This document shows, in pieces, positions 35,482 through 43,742 of a DNA stretch of 64,000 nt. The DNA comes from Streptomyces sp. NBC_01142 (GTDB taxonomy: Bacteria > Actinomycetota > Actinomycetes > Streptomycetales > Streptomycetaceae): NCBI RefSeq assembly GCF_026341125.1, contig NZ_JAPEOR010000003.1, positions 992,001-1,056,000 of the forward strand, given 5' to 3'. Both the position numbers and the translations under genes were made by a program. The notes beneath the pieces were generated by a model that saw only the letters and a list, made by a program, of their open reading frames with translations, was not told where the DNA came from and searched no databases. The stretch's first letter is position 1. Every line of letters starts with the position of its first letter.

Positions 35482-35674
35482 CGCACCCCCCGAGGGTGGT
35501 CGTTCCGTCCCGGCCTCACCCACCGGCACCGAGCGCGCGCATCCACGTTACGCAGACCTGCCACCCTTCAACGGCCGGGCGTTGCGCTCGGCCGGGTGAC
35601 GGTCGGGCCTCTCATCAGCGGTCAGACGGTGCCCCGGACCCGGTGACACCACCCCCCAGGTCATCGCTTCGACA

Positions 35675-35804
35675 GGGGGCAACAGTCATGCCGGGCCCGG
35701 AGGCCAGGAGCCCCGTTTCAGGGCCACGAAGAAAGTAACGGGGGCAACAGTCATGCCGGGCCCGGAGGCCAGGAGCCCCGTTTCAGGGCCACGAAGAAAG
35801 TAAC
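35675..35804. repeat. Perfect 65-bp tandem duplication upstream of the IS110 transposase
   Basis: The 65-base unit (35675-35739) that begins gggggcaacagtcatgccgg is repeated exactly at 35740-35804. Each copy holds the palindrome ccgggcccgg and a second short hairpin candidate around gtttcagggcc. It lies 194 bases before the transposase start, where the non-coding left end of an IS110 element is expected. It may mark the element end joined to a target copy, or duplicated guide-RNA sequence. The rest of 35805-36006 shows no gene. Confidence 0.85.
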
Positions 35805-36006
35805 GGGGGGCCGTAACTGCTGGTCGTCACGTATGGCGCTTCATGAAAACGGCCACCCCCTGCTTGGACTGGCCTCGAGTTGCTCGCCCTGATGCCCCAC
35901 ATGGACGAGGGTTGTGAGACGTTGCGGCGGCCGCGGGTTCACCACGTGGGGGGCTGCAGGCGAAATCCTCTGGTCCGTAGGCCCCTTGGGGTGATCGGAT
36001 AGGCGC

Positions 36007-36516
36007 ATGAGTCTTCCTCGTACCGGGGTGGCCGAGGTTGTCGTGCCAGTCCTCGTCCGTGACCTGACGCCCACTGATCTGCCGGCCTGTACGTGGTCCG
36101 GCTCGACCGCCCATCTGATGCAGGTGGAACGGGAGTTGGTACGCGCGGCAGCGGGGGATGTGGACTATCTGGCGGTGTGCACCCCGGCCGATGTTCCGGT
36201 GGCGATCGGAGGCATCGACTACCGGGTCACGGCCGGCGTAGGCACACTCTGGCAGCTCGGGGTACTCCCGGCCCTGCAGTCGTGTGGTCTGGGCACCATG
36301 CTCATCCGGGCCGCGGAGGACCGCATCAGCTCACGCGGCCTGCACAGGGCCGAGCTCGCGGTGGAGGAGAGCAATCCACGAGCCCGGGCCCTGTACGAGC
36401 GACTGGGCTACCTGGCCCACGGTCGCCGACCGGACGCCTGGGACGTCCAGGCGCCGGACGACTCACTGCTCCGGTACGAGACCATGTGCACGCTGATGCA
36501 CAAGGACTTGTCGTAG
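36007..36516 (+). CDS. GNAT-family N-acetyltransferase
   Basis: The 169-residue product has the GNAT acetyl-CoA site L-G-V-L-P-A-L-Q-S-C-G-L-G-T-M-L-I (Q/R-x-x-G-x-G/A, about 79-95) and the later strand E-S-N-P-R-A-R-A-L-Y-E-R-L-G-Y typical of RimI-like members. ATG 36007. Substrate unknown. The next gene starts 10 bases after its stop, so the two are probably one transcript. Confidence 0.88.
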   Translation: MSLPRTGVAEVVVPVLVRDLTPTDLPACTWSGSTAHLMQVERELVRAAAGDVDYLAVCTPADVPVAIGGIDYRVTAGVGTLWQLGVLPALQSCGLGTMLIRAAEDRISSRGLHRAELAVEESNPRARALYERLGYLAHGRRPDAWDVQAPDDSLLRYETMCTLMHKDLS

Positions 36517-36526
36517 GGGGCGCCGC

Positions 36527-37012
36527 GTGGCGATGGAAGTGTGGGCGCCGATCTTTTCACTCGCAGGCGTCGCCCTCGGCGGCGGCCTGACGGCGCTCTC
36601 CCAGCGCGCCACTCAGCGCTCCGCCGAACGGCTGGAGGAACGCCGCCAGGCAGCGGCCACCAGCGAGGCGCGCCGAGCGGAGCAGATGCAGGCGATCAAG
36701 GACTTCATCGCCTGCGCCCAGGATGCCGAACGGGCGGCCTACAGCCGTCCCGAGGCTTGGGGTGATGACGAAGACTGGAACAGTGCCGCTTCGGGCGCCA
36801 TGACCAGGCTCTGGATCGCTGAACGGCACCTCGTGCTGCTCAGCGACGCGGACCTGCACGCCCCTGTGCACACATACGGTCGGGCACTCAACCAGGCGGT
36901 GTGGCGAGAGATCGGCGACGTCGAGGTCAATGAGCACCTCGAGGAACACAAGATCGCCTTCATGGCCGCGGCACGCGCGAGCCTTGCCTCCTCTCGAGTC
37001 CAAGCAACCTAG
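36527..37012 (+). CDS. Hypothetical protein with N-terminal membrane helix and coiled coil
   Basis: The 161-residue product starts MAMEVWAPIFSLAGVALGGGLTAL, one short membrane segment, followed by a charged coiled coil (QRATQRSAERLEERRQAAATSEARRAEQMQAIKDFI) and a helical C-terminus. GTG 36527 is used. This layout (membrane end plus long charged helix) is common in small actinobacterial proteins of unknown role. Confidence 0.75.
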   Translation: MAMEVWAPIFSLAGVALGGGLTALSQRATQRSAERLEERRQAAATSEARRAEQMQAIKDFIACAQDAERAAYSRPEAWGDDEDWNSAASGAMTRLWIAERHLVLLSDADLHAPVHTYGRALNQAVWREIGDVEVNEHLEEHKIAFMAAARASLASSRVQAT

Positions 37013-37128
37013 GTGGGACTCCTCCGTTCAGGAGCCGCCAGGACGGGCGGCCTCCGACGCCCGTCTCGAATCCCTGAGCAGTTGGGGAACGAAGAGCCGC
37101 ACTGGCGGGATTTCACAGGTTCCCCTCA

Positions 37129-37655
37129 TCACTGGAGAGCGACGCGCAGGCCCCGGATGTACCAGTGGAACCGTGAGCCGTCCTTGCTGTGCGGCTGCTT
37201 GCCGGGGGTGAATCCTGCCCGCCGCGCGACGGCGGCGGATGCGGGATTCTCCGGCTCTACCTGGATCACCGCCTCCTGCCCACCCTCACTGGCTGCGTAC
37301 CGGGACGCCAGGACGACCGCGCGGGTAGCCAGGCCACGCCCTCTCCAGGACGGATAGAGGCCGTAGGCGACATTCACCTGGCCGGGAGCCAAGCCCTCCC
37401 CTGTGAACCGCAAGTCGATCGTCCCTGCGAGTGCCTCGTCGGCGCCTACCCGGATGCCAAAAGCACGGAGCGGCCCGGCATGTCCCACTGTTCCCAGCAG
37501 TGCTGGAAGTACGCTTCAACGCCCTCGCGCGTGCCGGGACCACCGTTGAGCCAGCGAACCAGCAGCTCATCCTCCCCCGTGAGATGCGCCTTCACATCGT
37601 CCAGGCGCAGCGGCGACAGAGTGATGATCCCGTCGGACAGCTTCACTTCATGCAT
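37129..37655 (-). pseudogene. GNAT acetyltransferase with one frameshift
   Basis: From ATG 37655 the frame reads MHEVKLSDGIITLSPLRLDDVKAHLTGEDELLVRWLNGGPGTREGVEAYFQHCWEQW. It then slips near 37460, and another frame continues PLRAFGIRVGADEALAGTIDLRFTGEGLAPGQVNVAYGLYPSWRGRGLATRAVVLASRYA, which holds the acetyl-CoA site W-R-G-R-G-L-A-T, down to the stop at 37129. With one base corrected it would be a complete protein of about 175 residues. Confidence 0.75.
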
Positions 37656-37753
37656 CCGCCGATTCTTGACGTCGAAGCTGCGTCGCACCAGCGGATTCCG
37701 GCGGAACGTCGCGCAGAGCTACCCCGCCACAGGAGATGATCTTGGTGTGGCTG

Positions 37754-38423
37754 GTGTGATCACGGCGTCGGAGCCGTCTTGGACAGCCCCCGTTCACCGG
37801 GCTGAATCCGCGCTGCATCGGCAACTTGCTGACCGTACTACGGCGCGAAGGCGCCGGATGCGGTCCGCAAGGGGCGACCGTGGAGCCTCCCGTTGGAGGG
37901 CCGGGTCCTGCTGGTCACTGCGTACTGGCGCACCAACCTGACGCTGCGGCAGCTCGCCCCTCCGTTCGGCATCTCGAAGTCCGCGGCCGACCGCATCATC
38001 GACCATCTCGGGCCGGTACTCGCACTCCAGCCCTGCAAGCGGTTTCGCGGGGACACCGTCCTGATCGTGGACGGCACCCTGGTCCCCACCCGCGACCATG
38101 CTGTGGCGGCAGAGTCGAACAATTACCGGTACTCCACCAACCATCAGGTGGTCATCGACGCCGACACCTGCCTCGTCGTCGCTATCGGTCGACCGCTGCC
38201 CGGCAAGCGCAACGACTGCAAGGCATGGGAGGAATCCGGAGCCAAAGCCGCCGCCGGTAAGACGATCACGATTGAGGATGGCGGAGTCCGCGCCCGAGTC
38301 GAACGCGTCTTCGCCCGGATGAAGAGCTGGAAGATCCTGCGCGACTGCCGCCTGAAAGGCGACGGTGTTCACTACGTCGTGGGGGGCATCGCCCGTCTGC
38401 GCAACCTCGCCCGCGCCGGATGA
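37754..38423 (+). pseudogene. IS5-type (DDE_Tnp_4) transposase with internal deletion
   Basis: N-terminal pieces in shifted frames (VITASEPSWTAP, PFTGLNPRCIGNLLTVLRREGA) lead to a long frame with RTNLTLRQLAPPFGISKSAADRIIDHLGP (helix-turn-helix) and DTVLIVDGTLVPTRDH (first catalytic Asp). After I-E-D-G-G it jumps in frame to VRARVERVFARMKSWKILRDCRLKGDG (final Glu). About 35 residues that normally lie between are missing. Frameshifts plus the deletion make it non-functional. Confidence 0.8.
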
Positions 38424-38535
38424 GCGAGCAGGCCGCACATCACGCGGTCACGTGCGGGCCGACTCAGAGATCATTTACGGGACAACCCCATAGGGGAGGA
38501 GGAATAGAGCCGGCGCAGGTGCGGCTGTCATCAGC

Positions 38536-39228
38536 ATGAGCACTCTTGGACTGATCGGCAGTGGACACATCGGCAGTACCCTCGCGAGGCTCGGCGTAGC
38601 CGCCGGACTCGATGTCGTCCTCAGCAACTCACGCGGACCTGAGACCCTCGCGGACCTGGTGGCGGAGCTGGGCCCGCGCGCCCGGGCCGCGACATCCGCC
38701 GAGGCTGCGGCCGTCGGCGACTGGGTCGTGGTCACCGTCCCGCTGAAGAACTACCGCCAGGTGCCGGTGGCGCCGCTGGCGGGGAAGGTCGTTCTCGACA
38801 CGAACAACTACTACCCGGAGCGCGACGGAGAGATCGCCGAACTGGACGCGGAGGAGACCACCACCAGCGAACTCCTCCAGCGGCATCTGCCGGACGCCAA
38901 GGTCGTCAAGGCGTTCAACAACATCTTCTTCACGCATCTCGCCGCGCTGGCCCGGCGCTCGGGCGCCGTGGACCGTTCGGCGTTGCCGATCGCCGGCGAT
39001 GATCCCGAGGCGAAGGCCGCCGCCACCCGGCTGCTCGATCTCCTCGGCTATGACGCAGTGGACGCGGGGCCCCTCGCCGACAGTTGGCGTTTCCAGCGTG
39101 ACACGCCCGCTTATGTCGTTCCGTACGCGAAGAACCCGCAGGGCCGCGGCATTTCCATGGATGACCCGGGAGTGAGCGCGGACGCCGCGACGGTGCGCGT
39201 GGCCCTGGCTGCGGCCCAGCGCGGCTGA
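38536..39228 (+). CDS. NADPH-dependent F420 reductase-type oxidoreductase
   Basis: The 230-residue product opens with a Rossmann dinucleotide site L-G-L-I-G-S-G-H-I-G-S-T-L-A (4-17) and has S-N-S-R-G-P (about 36-41), as in NADP-binding F420 reductases, then a mixed C-terminal domain (KVVKAFNNIFFTHLAALAR). Relatives move hydride between NADPH and coenzyme F420 or reduce other substrates. ATG 38536. Single gene. Confidence 0.87.
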   Translation: MSTLGLIGSGHIGSTLARLGVAAGLDVVLSNSRGPETLADLVAELGPRARAATSAEAAAVGDWVVVTVPLKNYRQVPVAPLAGKVVLDTNNYYPERDGEIAELDAEETTTSELLQRHLPDAKVVKAFNNIFFTHLAALARRSGAVDRSALPIAGDDPEAKAAATRLLDLLGYDAVDAGPLADSWRFQRDTPAYVVPYAKNPQGRGISMDDPGVSADAATVRVALAAAQRG

Positions 39229-39613
39229 GCCGCGACCGAGGTGGGCTGAGCTTGTCCGGCGTTCTTTGCGCGGGGCGGGCCTGCTCAGTAGGGCCCGGCT
39301 CCTTTGCGGGGCCCTCCGCCGGCGGCAGCGGAGACGGAGCCGGGAGCCGGGCAGATGCCAGGCGAGGATTCGCCACACTCACGGCTGGAGTAGGGCCTGT
39401 GGATCGGTGCTCGGCAGCCACCTGGTCCACTCGATTCCGCTTGGCAGAAACCGTCCGTTAGATATCATCAATTCACACGCGAGGTGCGTGACTACTGCTG
39501 TGGCAAGGGAGGTTGATGAATATGGCCCGGCACACGCTTCATCAACATGCCCTTGTCCGGGTCGCGCGAGGTTGGAGAGCGGCCCGGTCGTTTGAATCGA
39601 CCAGGAGTGTTGC
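39229..39613. other. Non-coding region ahead of the GNAT gene
   Basis: 385 bases with no supportable gene. Near the right end the sequence is unusually AT-rich for this window (around 39455-39490, ttagatatcatcaattcac), which would suit a promoter for the 39614 gene. Confidence 0.4.
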
Positions 39614-40126
39614 GTGTCTGCTTTTTCATTGACCGGTACGGACCTGACCACTGACCGCCTCGTGCTGCGGCCTTGGTCCGCAGGTGAGATCACCGCTGTC
39701 CTCGGTGACGCGCGGTTGGAGCACTGGGCTGAGGACTTTCCCGCCGAGGGCGACCGCGTCATCGCCGGTTTCATCGCCGAGCAGTCGGAACCGCTGAGCG
39801 AGTACGGTCACCGTCAGATCATCGAGCGGGAGAGCGGCCTGGTGGTCGGCTCCATCAGTCTGCTCTGGCCGCCGAGTGACGGCGCTCTCGAAGTCGGATA
39901 CGGCATCGTGGACTCGCGGCGCGGCCGTGGCTACGCCTCCGAGGCCACCCGGGCCTTCGTGGAGTTCGCCCTGACATCGCCGGACGTCACCACGGTGTAC
40001 GCCGATGTGGAACTGTCGAACCCGGCCTCGGTACGCGTACTGGAGAAGGCCGGACTGCAATGCTGGAGCAGTGACGCAACGGCAGCTCGGTTCCGCACGA
40101 CAGCACCAGACCTGTCCCAGCGGTAG
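39614..40126 (+). CDS. GNAT-family N-acetyltransferase (RimJ/RimL-like)
   Basis: The 170-residue product begins L-T-T-D-R-L-V-L-R-P-W, the usual RimJ/RimL-type opening. It has the acetyl-CoA loop G-I-V-D-S-R-R-G-R-G-Y-A-S-E-A (about 98-112) and the late N-P-A-S-V-R-V-L-E-K-A-G-L motif. GTG 39614 is preceded by aggagtgtt. A strong terminator follows within 10 bases. Confidence 0.88.
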   Translation: MSAFSLTGTDLTTDRLVLRPWSAGEITAVLGDARLEHWAEDFPAEGDRVIAGFIAEQSEPLSEYGHRQIIERESGLVVGSISLLWPPSDGALEVGYGIVDSRRGRGYASEATRAFVEFALTSPDVTTVYADVELSNPASVRVLEKAGLQCWSSDATAARFRTTAPDLSQR

Positions 40127-40131
40127 TTCCG

Positions 40132-40170
40132 CGGGATCGGCAGCGGCGCAACCTGCCGCTGCCGATCCCG
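40132..40170 (+). terminator. Strong 15-bp hairpin
   Basis: CGGGATCGGCAGCGG (40132-40146) and CCGCTGCCGATCCCG (40156-40170) are exact reverse complements around a nine-base loop, directly after the GNAT stop codon. Confidence 0.85.
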
Positions 40171-40710
40171 GCCGTGCCCTCACCCGTCCAGCGAAATCGA
40201 CGGGGTGGGGGTGAGGGCGGACTGTTCGTCGCCCAGTCGATGCTGTGGGCGTCGGCGACCAGGTCCCGCTACACGTTGAGGTTGTCGAGGTCGAGGATCT
40301 GGGTCAGCAGACTTCGCGGCGCGGCGTCTGGACGCCGGGCACGGGGGAGTGGTCCTCGCTAGCGGCACAGTGACGCACGCGGTGCTCACCGCGCAGCGGC
40401 TCCTTGCCGATGCCGGGCGCTGGAACCGCCTCCCTTCCCGGCGGACAGGCGAAAGCTGAGACCGGCCGCGACGCGCTGGAGTTCTTCTCGCCGCTGGGCT
40501 CCGCCAACGAGCTGATCAACCGCGTACTGGCCCCCCATCCGGACGACCTGGCCATCTCCAGCCGGACGCCGGCCGACGTTGAATTGCTCGTCCAGTGCAG
40601 CTCAAGGCTGCCAATGCCTGGGGAGGAACTGGCAGGGCGGTGATGCGCCGAGGAACCGGGGATGCTGGTGGAGCATCATCACTGTTCGGGTCCGCATACC
40701 TGTGTGGGCG
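40171..40710. other. Degenerate region
   Basis: No intact gene. Short protein-like plus-strand pieces occur at about 40370-40460 (GTVTHAVLTAQRLLADAGRWNRLPSRRTGES, ending in TGA) and 40470-40640 (LEFFSPLGSANELINRVLAPHPDDLAISSRTPADVELL). On the minus strand at about 40320-40220 is ILDLDNLNV, a stop, then RDLVADAHSIDWATSS. They look like broken ends of several genes; none was identified. Confidence 0.35.
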
Positions 40711-41109
40711 TTATCGGATGAATCGGGGGAGCCATTTCGCTTTGTAGTCTGGGTGCCAGGCGTATTCGGCGGCCAGTTGGCGTACTGCGAAGCCGAGTCC
40801 GACGGCACGGCCCGAGGTGTAGTCGTCGTTCGGGCGGTCGATGTCGTGGTCAGCCACTTCGGTGTACTCACCCAGGAGGACGCGGCTGGTTTCGATGCGG
40901 GTCAGCGTGCGAGCCGGGTCCTGGAGCGCGATGTGCCGGTCGTAGCCGGCTCCTCTGACCGTGAACGCGATACCGGAGGTCCTGTCGTGGACCTCTCCGG
41001 GCACTTCGGCCGGGCACCTCCAGCTCGCGCCGCCGGCGTCCCGCGCGACTTGCTCCTCCTCGGTGAGCCGCGCCTCGATGAAGGTCACCATGTCTGTGTT
41101 GCCGGCCAT
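40711..41109 (-). CDS. DUF6221 family protein
   Basis: The 132-residue product fits DUF6221, a family confined to actinobacteria and often found near mobile regions: MVTFIEARLTEEEQVARDAGG start, a middle ending in R-H-I-A-L-Q-D-P-A-R-T-L-T-R-I-E-T-S-R-V-L-L (the family's H-I-A-x-x-D-P-A-R box), and the end A-E-Y-A-W-H-P-D-Y-K. Function unknown. Its start overlaps the small open frame ending at 41085. Confidence 0.75.
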   Translation of the reverse strand: MAGNTDMVTFIEARLTEEEQVARDAGGASWRCPAEVPGEVHDRTSGIAFTVRGAGYDRHIALQDPARTLTRIETSRVLLGEYTEVADHDIDRPNDDYTSGRAVGLGFAVRQLAAEYAWHPDYKAKWLPRFIR

Positions 41110-41324
41110 GCGTCGCTGCTTCCTCTCGTGATGTGCTGTGCGATGACTGCCGGGTCATTGTGGGGGACCTCGGACCTGGCGATCCAGTTGTCTCCTGACA
41201 CGTCGACGGCGTCCTTTCCCACCGGCACCCGGTGCTTCCCTGCCTGGCGCTGCGTCGGCCGGCGCTGAGCCAGTGAGCCGCGGATCGGGCTGCGGCAACG
41301 GAGGTTGGCGTCGCTGATGACCAT
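41085..41324 (-). CDS. Small hypothetical open frame
   Basis: A 79-residue frame ends DAVDVSGDNWIARSEVPHNDPAVIAQHITRGSSDAWPATQTW and overlaps the DUF6221 start by 25 bases. The last 45 residues look protein-like, the first 30 are Arg-rich. It may be the preceding gene of the same transcript or a chance frame. Confidence 0.35.
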   Translation of the reverse strand: MVISDANLRCRSPIRGSLAQRRPTQRQAGKHRVPVGKDAVDVSGDNWIARSEVPHNDPAVIAQHITRGSSDAWPATQTW

Positions 41325-41359
41325 CTCGAATTTTGAATTTCCCTCAGTGCTGCTCTTCG

Positions 41360-41392
41360 CCCCAGTTGGTTCACGGGGTGAACCAACTGGGG
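41360..41392. terminator. Perfect 14-bp hairpin
   Basis: CCCCAGTTGGTTCA (41360-41373) and TGAACCAACTGGGG (41379-41392) pair fully around cgggg. It lies downstream of the minus-strand gene ending at 41461. Confidence 0.75.
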
Positions 41393-41414
41393 GGATGTGA
41401 GGAGCGGGAAGCAG

Positions 41415-41448
41415 AAGGACTCACCGGTCACGCGCTCGGTGAGTCCTT
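41415..41448. terminator. Second hairpin, 12-bp stem
   Basis: AAGGACTCACCG (41415-41426) and CGGTGAGTCCTT (41437-41448) are exact reverse complements. It begins 12 bases after the stop of the 41790 gene, so with the 41360 hairpin it makes a double terminator. Confidence 0.75.
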
Positions 41449-41460
41449 CGGTGGGGTGAG

Positions 41461-41790
41461 TCAGTGGGAGGAGAGGAAGCCCTCTGACTGGTCGAGATGG
41501 AATGGGGAGCCTGGTCTCTCGGGTGTCCATCCGTTGGCGTGAGCGGTGCGAATGCTGTCAGCGACGTCGGAGGGCAGCACAGGGTTGGCCCGGGTGCCGA
41601 ACCAGTTGCTGGGGTGCGGCTGGTTGGTAGCGATCACCAGTGTGGTGCCCGGAGTCTCGGCGTGCTCGACCGCATAAGTAAGGGGCGACCAGACCAGTCC
41701 CTGGTCGTAGGTCGGCCTTCCCCGAAGCCGCCATCGGTAGGTGGTGCCGTCCACGGTTATGCGCCGCGACCCCTTCTTCAGCAGTGCCAT
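41461..41790 (-). CDS. Conserved small Streptomyces hypothetical protein
   Basis: The 109-residue product (MALLKKGSRRITVDGTTYRWRLRGRPTYDQGLVWSPLTYAVEHAETPGTTLVIATNQPHPSNWFG...) has a beta-rich start and a G-W-T-P-x-x-P-G-S-P-F end, which I associate with a widespread Streptomyces small protein of unknown role. ATG 41790 is chosen over the longer frame because the conserved part begins there. Two hairpins follow it. Confidence 0.75.
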   Translation of the reverse strand: MALLKKGSRRITVDGTTYRWRLRGRPTYDQGLVWSPLTYAVEHAETPGTTLVIATNQPHPSNWFGTRANPVLPSDVADSIRTAHANGWTPERPGSPFHLDQSEGFLSSH

Positions 41791-41910
41791 GCCCACGTCC
41801 TTTCTCAAGGCGACGATAGTGAACGGCTCCCGTTCATGTCGCACGGGTTTCCCTCGGGCGGGCTGGGCGCTGTCCGACGGGTTGTATGACCAGGTCGACG
41901 ATTGCATCGT

Positions 41911-42167
41911 TCTGACCGGTGTGGGGCGGGGGGATCTGTCGGATCAGGAGTGGGCTCGGCTGGAGTCGCGCTTGCCGAAGTATGCGGGACGGGGCGGGCG
42001 TTGGAAGAGCCGTCGCAGGGTGATCAACGGCGCGCCGCAACGAAGTCGAGCGGACGGTCAACGCCCTCAGGGGCTTCCGCGCAGTAGCCACCCGATCCAA
42101 CAAGAGGGCGTACATCTTCCACGGCACCGAGACCGTCGCTGCCATTCGCCTCTGGCTTCGCTCGTGA
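41911..42167 (+). mobile_element. IS5-type deletion derivative
   Basis: The N-terminal box GDLSDQEWARLESRLPKYAGRGGRWKSRRRVINGA is followed at once, in another frame, by the C-terminal block RRNEVERTVNALRGFRAVATRSNKRAYIFHGTETVAAIRLWLRS and TGA 42165-42167. Everything between (first two catalytic acids, about 160 residues) is missing, while both ends are preserved. This is the shape of a short non-autonomous derivative, not random decay. Confidence 0.8.
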
Positions 42168-42618
42168 CCGCCGGACAGTCCTTAGGTGTGCTGTCCGGCA
42201 GGTCTACCGAAGTCGGCCTGCTCCCACGGCACTCCACCATGCGGTGGATCTCCATAGCGGCGCCCTCCGCCGCATGGGGGAAGCGGATCATGCGCCGGTC
42301 TGATCCCTGCGCGCCGCGGATCCAGAACAGTGATCCCATGGCAATCAGCGAGACGAGTCCAACGACGGCGGCCGAGGGGCCCGAGCGGCCTGTGCCGCTC
42401 TGGGCGGAGCGCATTGCCCGCGAGATTGGGAGCCACCCCTATCGGGGCGCGTGCGACGCTGCCGGGATGGGTGCCGGAGTGTCCGTGCGAGCGGTCCACG
42501 CGCGGACCGATGTCTGGGGCCCCGAGTTCTCCCAGTCCGCACGTCCGATGAGAACGACACCCGACCCCTCCGTCGTTTCCCGGCAGTCAACTGTGTTGGG
42601 GACGATGGGGGGCCATCT
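42168..42618. other. Region ahead of the DUF6191 gene
   Basis: No intact gene. A plus-strand frame from ATG 42339 reads MAISETSPTTAAEGPERPVPLWAERIAREIGSHPYRGACDAAG, which looks like a true N-terminus, but composition fails after about 45 codons. It may be a truncated gene. The promoter of the 42619 operon should be at the right end. Confidence 0.3.
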
Positions 42619-42975
42619 GTGACGATTTGGCTGATGTCGTTCCCGGCGTTCTTGTGTCTGCTGGTTTTGTTCGCCCTGGTGGAGAGCGCGTGGCGATGGT
42701 TCACGGGGCTGGGCTTGATCCCGTGGCTACACAGGCGCACGGGGCGGTCGTTGTCGAACATTGCCTTCGATGAATTCACGGCGGTCGTGAACGGAAACAA
42801 GACGGTGGAGCTGGAGCAGCGGCGGGTGGAGCTGCTGCGGCGGGACGACGAGAGCGACGGTGCGCCGCCCCGCTCCAGCATTGACCTGACCAAGGGCACG
42901 GCGTTCATCGTGTTGCCACAGGGAGCGGACGACACGTGCGCTGACAGGCGCGATGTCCTTGAGGGCCGGCGGTGA
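42619..42975 (+). CDS. DUF6191 family membrane protein
   Basis: The 118-residue product has one N-terminal membrane segment (WLMSFPAFLCLLVLFALVESAW), then the DUF6191 block TGRSLSNIAFDEFTAVVNGNKTVELEQRRVELLRRDDESDGAPPRSSIDLTKGTAFIVLP. GTG 42619 with ggggggcc upstream. Its end overlaps the next start (GTGA at 42972-42975). Function unknown. Confidence 0.82.
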   Translation: MTIWLMSFPAFLCLLVLFALVESAWRWFTGLGLIPWLHRRTGRSLSNIAFDEFTAVVNGNKTVELEQRRVELLRRDDESDGAPPRSSIDLTKGTAFIVLPQGADDTCADRRDVLEGRR

Positions 42976-43481
42976 GACGCGAACCGGAGGGAACAGGTGC
43001 AGAACCGTCCACGCTGTGGGGGCGTATCGCGTGCTTGTGGGCGGCCGCGTTCGCCGGGCTGCATTTCTACTGGGCCGTCGGTGGTGATGTGGGGCTGAGC
43101 ATCTCCGCCGGTCCGCTGGCCACCGAGCGCCCGCTGTGGTTCGTCGTAGCCGGTTTGTGGGGTGTGGGCACGCTCTGCCTCCTCGGCGCCTTGCTGGCAT
43201 GGCTGCTTGCCCGGTCCAGGCTCCGGGGTGTTCCCGCTCTGCTGGCAAGGTGGCTGGGGTGGGGCGTCAGTGCCCTCCTACTGGTCCGGGGCATCGGTAT
43301 CGAGGTGCTGCTGTTGACCAACACGACGCACCTGGACACCTCGGTGAGCGTGGGGCAGCGGGCCTGGACGCTGGCCCTCTGGAACCCCTGGTTCATCGCC
43401 GGAGGACTGGCCTTCGGCCTCGCCGCCCTTCGGTCCCGCAGGCATACCGACGCAGAACCGCCACCCCCGTCGGGAGGTTGA
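42972..43481 (+). CDS. DUF3995 membrane protein
   Basis: The 169-residue product has four membrane segments (about 17-38, 52-78, 88-112 and 130-152) and the W-A-A-A-F-A-G-L-H-F-Y-W-A-V-G-G opening typical of DUF3995. GTG 42972 overlaps the stop of the DUF6191 gene, so the pair is co-translated. Role unknown. Confidence 0.82.
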   Translation: MRREPEGTGAEPSTLWGRIACLWAAAFAGLHFYWAVGGDVGLSISAGPLATERPLWFVVAGLWGVGTLCLLGALLAWLLARSRLRGVPALLARWLGWGVSALLLVRGIGIEVLLLTNTTHLDTSVSVGQRAWTLALWNPWFIAGGLAFGLAALRSRRHTDAEPPPPSGG

Positions 43482-43490
43482 TTGCTCCGC

Positions 43491-43742
43491 CGGCCAGCCC
43501 GCAGCTCCGGCGCGGACCTGGCCCATGTGTGCGAGTCGGCCGCCGAGAGCGCGCTGCTCGAGTCGGCTCGCACCGGCACCATCCGCATGATCGGCACGAA
43601 GGACCTGCTCGATGCGGCGAAGTCTGTGGTGCCGTCGAGCGAGCCGTGGTTTGCGGCGGCACGGAACGTGGCGATGTTCGCGAACGAGGGTGGGATGTAC
43701 GACGACCTGGTGACGTACCTGAAGAAGAGGCGGAAGCTGTGA
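43491..43742 (+). pseudogene. AAA+ ATPase C-terminal fragment
   Basis: SGADLAHVCESAAESALLESARTGTIRMIGTKDLLDAAKSVVPSSEPWFAAARNVAMFANEGGMYDDLVTYLKKRRKL is the C-terminal lid and tail of an AAA+ ATPase of the kind normally placed just before a TPR gene, as here. The ATPase core is missing. The fragment begins at once after the DUF3995 stop, a clear deletion junction near 43482. Its own stop overlaps the GTG of the TPR gene. Confidence 0.75.

Noticed and set aside
34117..35646. 509-codon plus-strand frame over the IS110 element
   Set aside because: Antisense to an intact transposase with catalytic motifs.
40711..41324. Toxin-antitoxin pair made of the DUF6221 gene and the overlapping small frame
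   Set aside because: No toxin or antitoxin motif in either, and the upstream frame may not be a gene.
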